13,762 bases of DNA. Origin: Limiplasma merdipullorum (GTDB taxonomy: Bacteria; Bacillota; Clostridia; Christensenellales; Aristaeellaceae). Where the stretch lies: NCBI GenBank assembly GCA_018711955.1, contig DVHQ01000183.1:1-13762 (forward strand), written 5' to 3'. Each line of letters begins with the position of its first letter. Within the stretch, counting starts at the first letter, position 1. Of the stretch, positions 1-6,555 are shown piece after piece. A program made the position numbers and the translations under genes. Under the pieces are notes generated by a model. The model did no database searches. It saw nothing but the letters and a program-made list of their open reading frames with translations, and was not told where the DNA came from.

Positions 1-1
1 T

Positions 2-364
2 CGTACCCAGTTCCGTCCGGAGTTCCTCAACCGTATCGACGACATCGTGTTCTATAAGCCCCTGGAAAAGGACGAGATCGCTCAGATCGTTCGTCTGCTG
101 GCGGGTCATCTGGCCAGCCGTCTGCATGAGAAGAACATCGATCTGGTGCTTTCCGACGCGGCGGTGAACGCCATCGCGGAGGCGGGCTTCGATCCGGTCT
201 ATGGCGCGCGTCCGCTCAAGCGCTATATGCAGAGCCATCTGGAAACCATGCTGGCCCGTAAGATCGTCGCCGGCGACGTGCTGCCCGGGCAGACCGTCCG
301 GGTGGACGTGGACGCAAACGGCGAGCTTACAGTCTCGGCGGAAAACATGGCCATGCAGCCGTAA
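2..364 (+). CDS. clpB: ATP-dependent chaperone ClpB, C-terminal fragment
   Basis: The visible 120 residues are the end of an AAA+ Hsp100 chaperone. ClpB is a cytoplasmic hexamer that threads aggregated proteins through its pore and works with DnaK. The fragment opens inside the second ATPase domain (FRPEFLNRID, the conserved stretch around the arginine finger). It continues through the D2-small domain with the sensor-2 motif GARPLKR at about residues 66-72 and ends in the usual short beta-rich tail. The absence of any extra tail, and the PVYGARPLKR form, favour ClpB over ClpC or ClpE. The start lies outside the window. Translation ends at TAA 362-364, eight bases before a strong terminator, so clpB appears to end its own transcript. 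The identification is firm; only the N-terminal part is unseen. Confidence 0.9.
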   Translation, partial: RTQFRPEFLNRIDDIVFYKPLEKDEIAQIVRLLAGHLASRLHEKNIDLVLSDAAVNAIAEAGFDPVYGARPLKRYMQSHLETMLARKIVAGDVLPGQTVRVDVDANGELTVSAENMAMQP

Positions 365-371
365 GGCAAGC

Positions 372-410
372 CCCCCAGCGAAGAGAAATCCTTCGCTGGG
401 GGCTTTTTTT
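372..410 (+). terminator. Rho-independent terminator after clpB
   Basis: A 12-bp GC-rich stem (CCCCCAGCGAAG at 372-383 pairing with CTTCGCTGGGGG at 391-402) with a 7-base loop is followed by a run of seven T. This is a classic intrinsic terminator for the plus strand. It lies between the convergent clpB and GtrA genes. The minus strand has no T-run after the stem, so it serves mainly clpB. Confidence 0.93.
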
Positions 411-418
411 GCGCTTTG

Positions 419-859
419 CTACCGACGGAACGTCCAGTATTTGTTGATGAAAAAATTCAGCGGAATGGTGATGCACAGGTTGAGCACAGGAGCAAGCGCC
501 TTCGGAATACCAACCGCCTCCACCCAGAAAACCAGCAGCAGGGAGTCCAGCACGAAGGTACCCCCGTAGGCTGTCAGCGATTTGAAATACAGCGCCACAT
601 GTTTCAAAAACGGCCGTTTTTGACCGCCGCCGAACACGCAGCGGTTGTTCCAGTAGTAGGCGTTGACCACGCTGATGACCAGTCCCAGCGCGTTGGCGGC
701 CAGATAGTGCAGCCCCAGCGCGTTTAGTGCGAGCTGATAGACCGCCAGCGAGATCAGCGTGTTGGACACGCCTACGATGCCGAATTTGATAAATTGCCAG
801 CATTTGGCGATCCATGGCTTTTGCATCGCCTGGTTCCAAAGGGCGAAAAGACGTTCCAT
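419..859 (-). CDS. GtrA-family membrane protein (putative polyprenyl-phosphate-sugar flippase)
   Basis: This 146-residue protein has four hydrophobic segments (about residues 23-45, 50-70, 88-112 and 118-138). It carries the two GtrA-family (PF04138) signatures: an Asn-rich end of TM2 (VNAYYWNNRCVF, about 65-76) and a C-terminal NFFINKYWTFRR. Family members are thought to help move polyprenyl-phosphate-linked sugars across the membrane and work with GtrB-type glycosyltransferases. The ATG at 857-859 was chosen because GGGAGG (865-870 on the plus strand) sits 5 bases upstream and the protein then begins like other family members; the longer open frame runs back into the promoter. It diverges from the sugar operon at 984 and shares its promoter region, so the two are probably co-expressed. 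The family call is firm; the exact substrate is unknown. Confidence 0.87.
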   Translation of the reverse strand: MERLFALWNQAMQKPWIAKCWQFIKFGIVGVSNTLISLAVYQLALNALGLHYLAANALGLVISVVNAYYWNNRCVFGGGQKRPFLKHVALYFKSLTAYGGTFVLDSLLLVFWVEAVGIPKALAPVLNLCITIPLNFFINKYWTFRR

Positions 860-898
860 GGGGGCCTCCCTCTCCCGCCGGGCGGGCATGCTTGTGCC

Positions 899-927
899 AT
901 TGTACCGCAAAGGGCCCTTGTTGACAA
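899..927 (-). promoter_or_regulatory. Sigma-A-type promoter for the GtrA gene
   Basis: Read on the minus strand, TTGTCA (plus-strand 922-927), a 17-base spacer and TACAAT (plus-strand 899-904) form a near-consensus promoter. The predicted RNA start is near 892, about 33 bases before the GtrA ATG. Its -35 box overlaps that of the plus-strand promoter. Confidence 0.72.
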
Positions 928-948
928 TCCCCGTGGAACCATTATAAT
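921..948 (+). promoter_or_regulatory. Sigma-A-type promoter for the sugar/glycosylation operon
   Basis: A perfect -35 box TTGACA (921-926) and a perfect -10 box TATAAT (943-948) are separated by 16 bases. The predicted RNA start is near 955, giving a short leader of about 30 bases before the ATG at 984. This is the only strong promoter seen ahead of the plus-strand run 984-11877. Confidence 0.85.
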
Positions 949-983
949 GAAAGGGAATTTGATGTCGATGGGGAGCGTGCTTT

Positions 984-2093
984 ATGGCGCAGGCAGTTAC
1001 CATTCCCGCAAACGACCTCAAGCGGCCCTTTGAGCTGCACGCCGATGCTTACGAGCAAAAGGCGCTGGAGGTGCTTCGCAGCGGCTGGTACATCCTTGGC
1101 AAGGAGGTATCCGCCTTTGAGCAGGCGTTTGCCGCCTATCTGGGAGCGCGTTGCTGCGTGGGGCTTGCCAGCGGGCTGGATTCGCTGTGGATGGCGTTTC
1201 GGCTGCTGGGTATCGGGCCGGGGGATGAGGTCATCGTCTGCGCGAACGCATACATCGCCTGCGTGATGGGCATCACCATCAACGGCGCCTCGCCTGTGTT
1301 CGTCGAGCCGGATGAATATGACAACATCGACGCCGGCCGCATTGAGGCCGCTGTCACCCCCGCAACAAAGGCCATTCTGGCTGTTCACCTCTTTGGCCAG
1401 ACCTGCGATATGAATGCAATCTGCCAGATCGTCCGCAAATACGGGCTTCGGCTGGTGGAGGACTGTGCACAGAGCCACGGCACACTGTTTCACGGGAAAC
1501 AATCCGGCACGTTTGGCGATATCGGCTGCTTCAGCTTCTATCCCACCAAGGGTCTGGGCGCTTTCGGTGACGGGGGATGCATCGTGACCGACGACGAGGA
1601 ACTCGCAGGTCGGTGCCGAGCGCTGCGCAACTACGGCAGTCGCGTCAAGTATCACAATGAGGTTGTGGGCGCCAACAGCCGCCTGGACGAGATTCAGGCC
1701 GGGCTATTGCATGTCAAGCTGGGCTTTCTGAAGGAGCTGAATCAGGAGCGCCGTGAGATTGCGCGGCGCTATCAGGAGGGGCTCGATACCGCTTTTCTCA
1801 CTTTGCCCAAGGTGCGCCCGGGCGTGATAAGCACATGGCACCAGTTCGTCATCCACAGCCCGCATCGCGACGCGCTCAAGGCGTGGCTTGCGGAAAACGG
1901 CATCGGCAGCGAAATTCATTACCCTATTCCGCCGCATCTGAGCGAAGCCTATCGGTATCTGGGTTATCACGAGGGAGATTTCCCCATCACGGAGAAAAAT
2001 GCCCGCGAGGTGCTCAGCCTGCCCATGTTCAACGGCCTGCGCGAGGACGAGCAGGCCTTCGTGATTGATACCATCAACCGTTTCCGTCCATAA
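984..2093 (+). CDS. DegT/DnrJ/EryC1/StrS-family PLP-dependent sugar aminotransferase (FdtB/QdtB-like)
   Basis: This 369-residue protein is full length for PF01041 enzymes, which transfer an amino group to a nucleotide-linked keto-sugar in the cytoplasm. The PLP lysine is K189 in SFYPTKGLGAFGDGG. D160 in the VEDCAQSHG block would contact the cofactor's ring nitrogen, and the GLASGLDSLWM block (60-70) matches the phosphate-binding region. The usual K-N-L after the lysine is K-G-L here, a mild variation. The ATG at 984 follows GGGAG (971-975) by 8 bases. A neighbouring FdtA/QdtA-like cupin and an acyltransferase suggest the substrate is a dTDP-3-keto-6-deoxyhexose, making a 3-amino sugar; this is inferred from context. 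The gene contains a one-mismatch parS-like sequence at 1486-1501. Family call very sure; substrate unproven. Confidence 0.9.
   Translation: MAQAVTIPANDLKRPFELHADAYEQKALEVLRSGWYILGKEVSAFEQAFAAYLGARCCVGLASGLDSLWMAFRLLGIGPGDEVIVCANAYIACVMGITINGASPVFVEPDEYDNIDAGRIEAAVTPATKAILAVHLFGQTCDMNAICQIVRKYGLRLVEDCAQSHGTLFHGKQSGTFGDIGCFSFYPTKGLGAFGDGGCIVTDDEELAGRCRALRNYGSRVKYHNEVVGANSRLDEIQAGLLHVKLGFLKELNQERREIARRYQEGLDTAFLTLPKVRPGVISTWHQFVIHSPHRDALKAWLAENGIGSEIHYPIPPHLSEAYRYLGYHEGDFPITEKNAREVLSLPMFNGLREDEQAFVIDTINRFRP
1486..1501. other. parS-like sequence, one mismatch
   Basis: TGTTTCACGGGAAACA differs from the ParB-binding palindrome TGTTTCACGTGAAACA at a single central base. It lies within the aminotransferase gene, where it encodes part of L-F-H-G-K-Q, a stretch that could arise from coding needs alone. 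Worth noting because an exact copy lies 7.4 kb downstream, but binding by ParB is doubtful since the mismatch breaks the palindrome centre. Confidence 0.35.
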
Positions 2094-2102
2094 AGGAGAG
2101 CC

Positions 2103-3107
2103 ATGGAGACATTTCACCTCTTGCCCTACGATCCTTCGTGGGACGAACGATGGGACCGCTTCGTGATGAAAGGGTCCATGAACGGCACCTTTTTACAGAC
2201 GCGCCGGTTTTTGAATTATCATCCCAGGGGACGGTTTGAGGACGCGTCCCTGATGGTGCTGGACGGGCAGGAGCTGGTAGCCGTATGCCCCGCCGCCGCG
2301 CATACGGTGGGGGGAAGAGCCATGCTGCGCTCCCACCCCGGCAGCACCTTCGGCGGGCTGGTGATCGCGCCCACGCTGCTGCGCGCGCCGCGGCTGGTAG
2401 CGCTGATGGAGCAACTGGACGCGTGCTGGCTCGGACAGGGTTTTACAGCGGCGGAGCTCAAGCTCACCAGCGACCTGTTCAGCACGCATCCCACCGATGT
2501 GCTGCAATATGCGCTTTATCATGCAGGCTATACCGACGAACTGGAAATCGCGGCCTATGTTCCCGTGGAAGGCCGCTCCCATGAGGAGCTGGTGGCCGCT
2601 TACAGCTTCAACAAGCGCTACGACCTGAAAAAATGCGTCAAGGCCGGCCTGATCGATCGTCCCCTGCATACGCACGATGAGCTATCGGTCTTTTACAGCC
2701 TACTGTGCCAGAACCTTCGAAAATTTGACGCCACACCCGTGCATACGCTCAGGGAGCTGGTGGATTTCCATGACGTTCGGCTGTGCGATGAGGCGCGTTT
2801 TCTGGGCGTGTTCACGCCGGAGGGTGAAATGGTGGCGGGTGCGTGCCTGTTCTGGTTCTGTCAGGCGCGCGTTCTGCATACACAGTACTTGGCCACCGCA
2901 CCGCTGAAGGGCTGCGTCCCCTCCACCTACCTGTATGACAGCGTGGTGCGCGCAGGGCTGAACCTGGGAGCCAGATGCGTCTCCTTCGGCACCAGTACGC
3001 ACGACCGGGGCCGTGTGCTCAATACCGGCCTGATTCAAAACAAGGAGGGATATGGCGCCCTCCATTCGCTCAACCGCATCTATACCAAAGTGTACCGGGA
3101 GGAATGA
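2103..3107 (+). CDS. FemAB/GNAT-like acyltransferase
   Basis: The 334-residue product has the length and layout of FemAB-like proteins with two GNAT-fold halves. The block YSFNKRYDLKKCVKAGL (about residues 166-182) resembles the conserved S-x-x-x-R-x-x-x-K-K-x-x-x-G-L region of the Acetyltransf_6/FemAB group. There is no signal peptide or membrane segment, so it should be cytoplasmic. Such enzymes transfer an acyl or aminoacyl group to an amine. Lying between the sugar aminotransferase and the ketoisomerase-like cupin, it plausibly acylates the newly made amino sugar, but that role is inferred from position only. AAGGAG precedes the ATG with good spacing, nine bases after the aminotransferase stop. 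A peptidoglycan-bridge or lipid-II role is an alternative, though less likely in this setting. Confidence 0.72.
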   Translation: METFHLLPYDPSWDERWDRFVMKGSMNGTFLQTRRFLNYHPRGRFEDASLMVLDGQELVAVCPAAAHTVGGRAMLRSHPGSTFGGLVIAPTLLRAPRLVALMEQLDACWLGQGFTAAELKLTSDLFSTHPTDVLQYALYHAGYTDELEIAAYVPVEGRSHEELVAAYSFNKRYDLKKCVKAGLIDRPLHTHDELSVFYSLLCQNLRKFDATPVHTLRELVDFHDVRLCDEARFLGVFTPEGEMVAGACLFWFCQARVLHTQYLATAPLKGCVPSTYLYDSVVRAGLNLGARCVSFGTSTHDRGRVLNTGLIQNKEGYGALHSLNRIYTKVYREE

Positions 3108-3110
3108 ACC

Positions 3111-3527
3111 ATGCGCACCGATTCGGTCCGTATGCTGGAATTTGCCCAGCATGGCGACGAGCGCGGCCACCTGGTGGTGGTCGAGGGCATGAAGGATATT
3201 CCCTTTGAGATCAAGCGCGTGTTTTACATCTACGGTAGCGACGCCGACGTGGTCCGCGGCTGCCATGCCAATCGAAGGAGTGAATTTGTGCTCATCAACG
3301 TAGCGGGGCAGAGCAAGGTACGCGTGCGCGACGGCGCGGGCAACGAGGCGGTCTTTTCCATCAACCGGCCGCATACGGGACTCTATCTGCCCAGAATGGT
3401 CTGGAAGGACATGTACGATTTTTCGCCCGATTCGGTATTGCTGGTGCTGTCCAACGAGCCGTATGACGCGGCGGAATACATCCGCGATTACGACGCGTTC
3501 GTGCGGGAGGTAAACGGCCGTGCCTAA
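3111..3527 (+). CDS. FdtA/QdtA-type sugar 3,4-ketoisomerase-like cupin (WxcM-like domain)
   Basis: This 138-residue single-domain cupin matches the FdtA/QdtA family (PF05523), which interconverts dTDP-4-keto-6-deoxyhexose and its 3-keto isomer just before 3-amination. Visible features are D-E-R-G-H-L (16-21), the I-K-R-V-F-Y-I strand (34-40), R-G-C-H-A-N-R (49-55) and the closing strands to about residue 125. Characterised enzymes carry H-x-H in the R-G-x-H-A-H block; here the second His is Asn (N54), which may alter activity. GGGAGG lies 8 bases before the ATG, and the gene starts 3 bases after the acyltransferase stop. It overlaps the next gene by 8 bases, indicating translational coupling. 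Family membership is firm; the catalytic outcome is uncertain because of N54. Confidence 0.83.
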   Translation: MRTDSVRMLEFAQHGDERGHLVVVEGMKDIPFEIKRVFYIYGSDADVVRGCHANRRSEFVLINVAGQSKVRVRDGAGNEAVFSINRPHTGLYLPRMVWKDMYDFSPDSVLLVLSNEPYDAAEYIRDYDAFVREVNGRA

Positions 3528-4476
3528 GATGAGCATCGTGGTGCCTGTGTATTACAACGCTGAAAACCTGCCTCCGCTGTATGAGGACCTCAAGGCAAAG
3601 GTGCTGGACGCGGCGGATTTCGACATTGAGGTGATTTTTGTCGATGACGGCAGCGGCGACAACAGCTATCAGGTGATGCGGGAGCTGGCCAGGAAGGACG
3701 CCCGCATCCGCATCTTCCACCTTTCCCGCAATTTTGGCAGCGACGCGGCCACCCTGTGCGGCCTGGTCAACGCAACGGGCGACTGCGCCGTGGTCAAGGC
3801 CGCGGATCTGCAGGAACCCAGCGAGATGCTGCTGGATATGTACCGCAGCTGGCAAAGCGGCAATAACGTGGTGCTGGCTGTGCGTGAAGGGCGGGAGGAA
3901 AGCCGTTCTCAGGAGTTCTTTGCGGACCTGTACTATGCCATGACCCGCAAATTTGCCCTTCCCGGCATGCCAAAGAAGGGGTTTGATGTCTTTTTGCTGG
4001 ACCGCCGGGTCATCGAAGTGCTCAAGCGCATGGACGAGCCCAATAGCGCACTGACCGGTCAGATTCTCTGGAGCGGCTTCAAAACAGGCGTGGTGACCTA
4101 TATCCGCCGCGAGCGGAAGATCGGAAAAAGCCGCTGGACGCTTAAAAAGAAAATTCGGCTGGTGGCGGATACGCTCTTCAGCTTCTCCACCCTGCCCATT
4201 ACGATTGTAACCGGCCTTGGGTTTTTGTCTGTGGTCGGATCGGTCATTTGGGCCATTGATGCGCTGGTGTCCAAGTTGACGGGCCACATCGATGTGACGG
4301 GCTGGACCATGATGTTCATCTTCCAGCTGCTCAGCTTCGGCGTGGTTATGATGACGCTGGGGCTTTTGGGCGCCTATCTTTGGCGCACCTTTGATGCTTC
4401 TCGCCGCCGTCCTCCGTATCTGGTGGAGATTGCCGACGGCCAGAAGGATGATGGCGAACAGGAGGGACGCGTATGA
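3520..4476 (+). CDS. GtrB-like polyprenyl-phosphate glycosyltransferase (GT2, membrane-anchored)
   Basis: The 318-residue protein has an N-terminal GT-A domain (about 1-215). It shows S-I-V-V-P-V-Y-Y-N, the nucleotide-binding VDDGS (41-45), SRNFGSDAA (69-77), the A-D-L-Q-E-P block (95-100) and the basic R-K-I-G-K-S-R-W patch (199-206). Two membrane segments follow (about 226-250 and 263-290). This layout is that of GtrB/DPM1-like enzymes, which move a sugar from a nucleotide donor to polyprenyl phosphate on the inner face of the membrane. The usual D-A-D-L-Q-D is A-A-D-L-Q-E here. GTG at 3520 is chosen because GGGAGG lies 9 bases upstream; an ATG at 3529 is the alternative. The start overlaps the cupin gene. 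A donor made by the upstream genes is the natural guess, not shown by the sequence. Confidence 0.88.
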   Translation: MPKMSIVVPVYYNAENLPPLYEDLKAKVLDAADFDIEVIFVDDGSGDNSYQVMRELARKDARIRIFHLSRNFGSDAATLCGLVNATGDCAVVKAADLQEPSEMLLDMYRSWQSGNNVVLAVREGREESRSQEFFADLYYAMTRKFALPGMPKKGFDVFLLDRRVIEVLKRMDEPNSALTGQILWSGFKTGVVTYIRRERKIGKSRWTLKKKIRLVADTLFSFSTLPITIVTGLGFLSVVGSVIWAIDALVSKLTGHIDVTGWTMMFIFQLLSFGVVMMTLGLLGAYLWRTFDASRRRPPYLVEIADGQKDDGEQEGRV

Positions 4477-4808
4477 CCGCGCGCCGCAAGGGAGCCCTCT
4501 GTCGGCCGGGCGCTTCATCGGCTTGCCTTGACCGTGCCGTAAGCAGGGTGGTTTATCGGAAGGGGGCGGGCGTTTTGCTGCCCGGCCTTTCCTGCGCGCC
4601 AAAAACCGATCATGCAGCGCTTTGCCGGGGCGTAAAGCCCGCTCCGGCCGGGCGCTTTGTTTGCGCCGGCACCTCTCCGCACCTGTACGCCGCCACGACG
4701 GTGGACCCGCCTCCCAGATTCATGGAGGGGACCGCATGCGGAGAAAACGGCTTTGGTTCCTTTTTTCAGCTTTATCTTCCCCGGCAGATGAATCAGGAGG
4801 GATTGTAA
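4473..4808 (+). CDS. Doubtful small ORF, unrecognised
   Basis: A 111-codon frame starts with an ATG that overlaps the previous stop (ATGA), has GGAGGG 6 bases upstream, and ends one base before the next gene's ATG. Those are signs of a real coupled gene. Against it, the product looks like no family I know. It is rich in Arg, Gly, Pro and Ala, has six scattered Cys, has no clear signal peptide or membrane segment, and could stay open by chance at this GC content. The DNA has a 13-base direct repeat, CGGCCGGGCGCTT, at 4503-4515 and 4645-4657, and an imperfect hairpin around 4564-4587. A second possible start in another frame (ATG 4736 after GGAGGGG) also exists. It could be a lineage-specific small protein, a decayed gene, or an untranslated spacer. 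Confidence 0.3.
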   Translation: MTARRKGALCRPGASSACLDRAVSRVVYRKGAGVLLPGLSCAPKTDHAALCRGVKPAPAGRFVCAGTSPHLYAATTVDPPPRFMEGTACGENGFGSFFQLYLPRQMNQEGL

Positions 4809-4809
4809 G

Positions 4810-6531
4810 ATGCGCGTCCGCAATCGCCGGCTGGCCTGGCTGATTTCCCTGGCCATTACGGCCGGTCTGTTTCTTTTCATCGCCTTTTTCCTGGACTGGC
4901 GTTACAGCCAAAACGACGATATCAGCATTCTGCGCTCCTTCATGGGCTATGAAACGGGCGAACCCGCTCATTTCCAGATCTTTATCCATGGTTTGCTGGC
5001 CTGGCCCATCTATTGGCTGGCCAAGGCATTTCCGACGGTGGCGTGGTTTTCCATCGTGCAGATTGCGCTGTTATGCCTGTCGTGCTGGATGATTTTCAAA
5101 AGTGTGATGCAGTGCTTTGTCAATCGGGACAAACCGCTGTGGATGGGGATGGAAGGCGCGCTTGTGCTGGCGGCGGTTTTTCTGGAGCTTTGCACGCAGA
5201 TCACCTTTACCCTCACGGCAGGTCTGCTGGGCGCCGCTGCGGTGGCCCAGGTGCTTTCCATTGATGCCGAAAAGAGCGGTTTTCGCCAGACGGCGCTGGG
5301 GGTGATGGGTGCGCTGCCCCCCACGGCATTTGCCTATGCCCTGCGCAAGGAAGCGCTGTGGCCTGTGTTGGCATTTCTGGCGGTCGCGCTTTTGGCGGTG
5401 TGGCTGTTGCAGGCGCAGGAAGGCCGCAGGGAGCGCAGAAAGGCCCTGCTGATCGCTTCGGGGGCCTGTGTCCTCGTCATCGCGGGTCTGTTGGGCTGGC
5501 GGGCCATTGAGGTCAAAAGCAGCGGCCAGGACGAATATCTGGCCTGGCAGGACGCACGCACCCGGCTGGTGGATTACTATGATCTGTCGCAGATTCCCCC
5601 GGAATGCTACGAGGCAGCCGGATGGACCGCCTCCACCATCGAACGCGCGCGCAGTTTCTTTTTTCTGGATTCCGATATAACGACCGAATCCATCGAGGCG
5701 TTGCTGGCAGCGCTTGAGGCGACGGATGGGGCGGCTGCAAACCGGCAGAGCATCGCGGAGACGCTGAATACGGCCGTTCATGGAAGCACCGCCTTCCTGT
5801 GGGCGCTGGGATTGACAGCTGTTCTCTGGGTGCTGTGCCTGGTGGGCGCCGCCGTTCAAAAGGAGCGTCGTGCCGCGCTCCTCATCCCTTTGCTGCTGGG
5901 CGCTTTGCTTGAGGTGGCGCTGATTCTTTACCTGGCGATTCAGGGCCGCATGCCCACACGGGTGCTGTGGCTGGTGTTTCTGCCATTCATGGCGCTGGTG
6001 GCGGGCCTGTTGCCCTCCTGCATTCCGGCGGTTCGACTCCGCTTCGTCCGTGTGGCCGCAACGGTGGGGCTCTGCTGTGGGGTGCTGTGCGTCTCTGGGC
6101 TGATGCTCGCAGAGGTCATACCGCATTTGCTGCCCGATATTGAGGCGTGGGAAGCCATCGGGGATCCGGCCGCCGCTTTGGATGAATACGCGCTGGCAAA
6201 TCCTGACATGCTTTTCATTTATGATATGACGCTGGCGGTCGATACGCGGCTTTTCCCGGATGTAAGCCAGGGCATTCCGCATAATGTGGTGTGCTGGGGC
6301 GGATGGCCCCTGCGGTCTCCCGCGACCGTCGAGCAGTTTGCGGCCTTTGACATCGACCTGCTCCATTTTGATCCCGCAAACCTCTTGCGCTACGACGTGT
6401 GCATCGCCTCGGGCGTGGTGGACCCGCCGCCCACGCTGGTGATTGATTACCTGAGGGAAAAGGTTGATCCCGCTTGTGATTATATGATCTACAGCGAGAT
6501 GGGCGGCGTTTATTTCTTCCAGTTCTATTGA
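4810..6531 (+). CDS. Polytopic membrane protein, probable GT-C-type glycosyltransferase
   Basis: This 573-residue protein has about ten hydrophobic segments (for example 8-29, 58-74, 78-98, 115-128, 132-150, 183-201, 212-230, 327-348, 355-377, 386-402 and 413-433). A soluble stretch lies at about 234-326, and a roughly 130-residue C-terminal domain starts near 440. The first loop carries Q-N-D-D (34-37); acidic residues there are typical of GT-C enzymes, which use polyprenyl-phosphate sugars on the outer face. A G-R-M-P-T-R motif (379-384) precedes a later helix. AGGAGG lies 9 bases before the ATG. I do not recognise a named family. Its place after a GtrB-like gene and near a GtrA gene makes it the likely third, acceptor-specific enzyme of a three-component glycosylation system. 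A transport or structural role is possible. Confidence 0.7.
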   Translation: MRVRNRRLAWLISLAITAGLFLFIAFFLDWRYSQNDDISILRSFMGYETGEPAHFQIFIHGLLAWPIYWLAKAFPTVAWFSIVQIALLCLSCWMIFKSVMQCFVNRDKPLWMGMEGALVLAAVFLELCTQITFTLTAGLLGAAAVAQVLSIDAEKSGFRQTALGVMGALPPTAFAYALRKEALWPVLAFLAVALLAVWLLQAQEGRRERRKALLIASGACVLVIAGLLGWRAIEVKSSGQDEYLAWQDARTRLVDYYDLSQIPPECYEAAGWTASTIERARSFFFLDSDITTESIEALLAALEATDGAAANRQSIAETLNTAVHGSTAFLWALGLTAVLWVLCLVGAAVQKERRAALLIPLLLGALLEVALILYLAIQGRMPTRVLWLVFLPFMALVAGLLPSCIPAVRLRFVRVAATVGLCCGVLCVSGLMLAEVIPHLLPDIEAWEAIGDPAAALDEYALANPDMLFIYDMTLAVDTRLFPDVSQGIPHNVVCWGGWPLRSPATVEQFAAFDIDLLHFDPANLLRYDVCIASGVVDPPPTLVIDYLREKVDPACDYMIYSEMGGVYFFQFY

Positions 6532-6555
6532 TTTCGTGAGGGGGAGGCGTTGAGA

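Noticed and set aside
3361..4602. Minus-strand open frame of 413 codons
   Set aside because: Antisense to the GtrB-like gene, which has family motifs, a good RBS and membrane segments; the antisense product has none of these.
6532..6555. Possible SAM riboswitch or promoter before metF
   Set aside because: The gap is only 24 bases and holds just a ribosome binding site. I found no acceptable -35/-10 pair at the end of the preceding gene.
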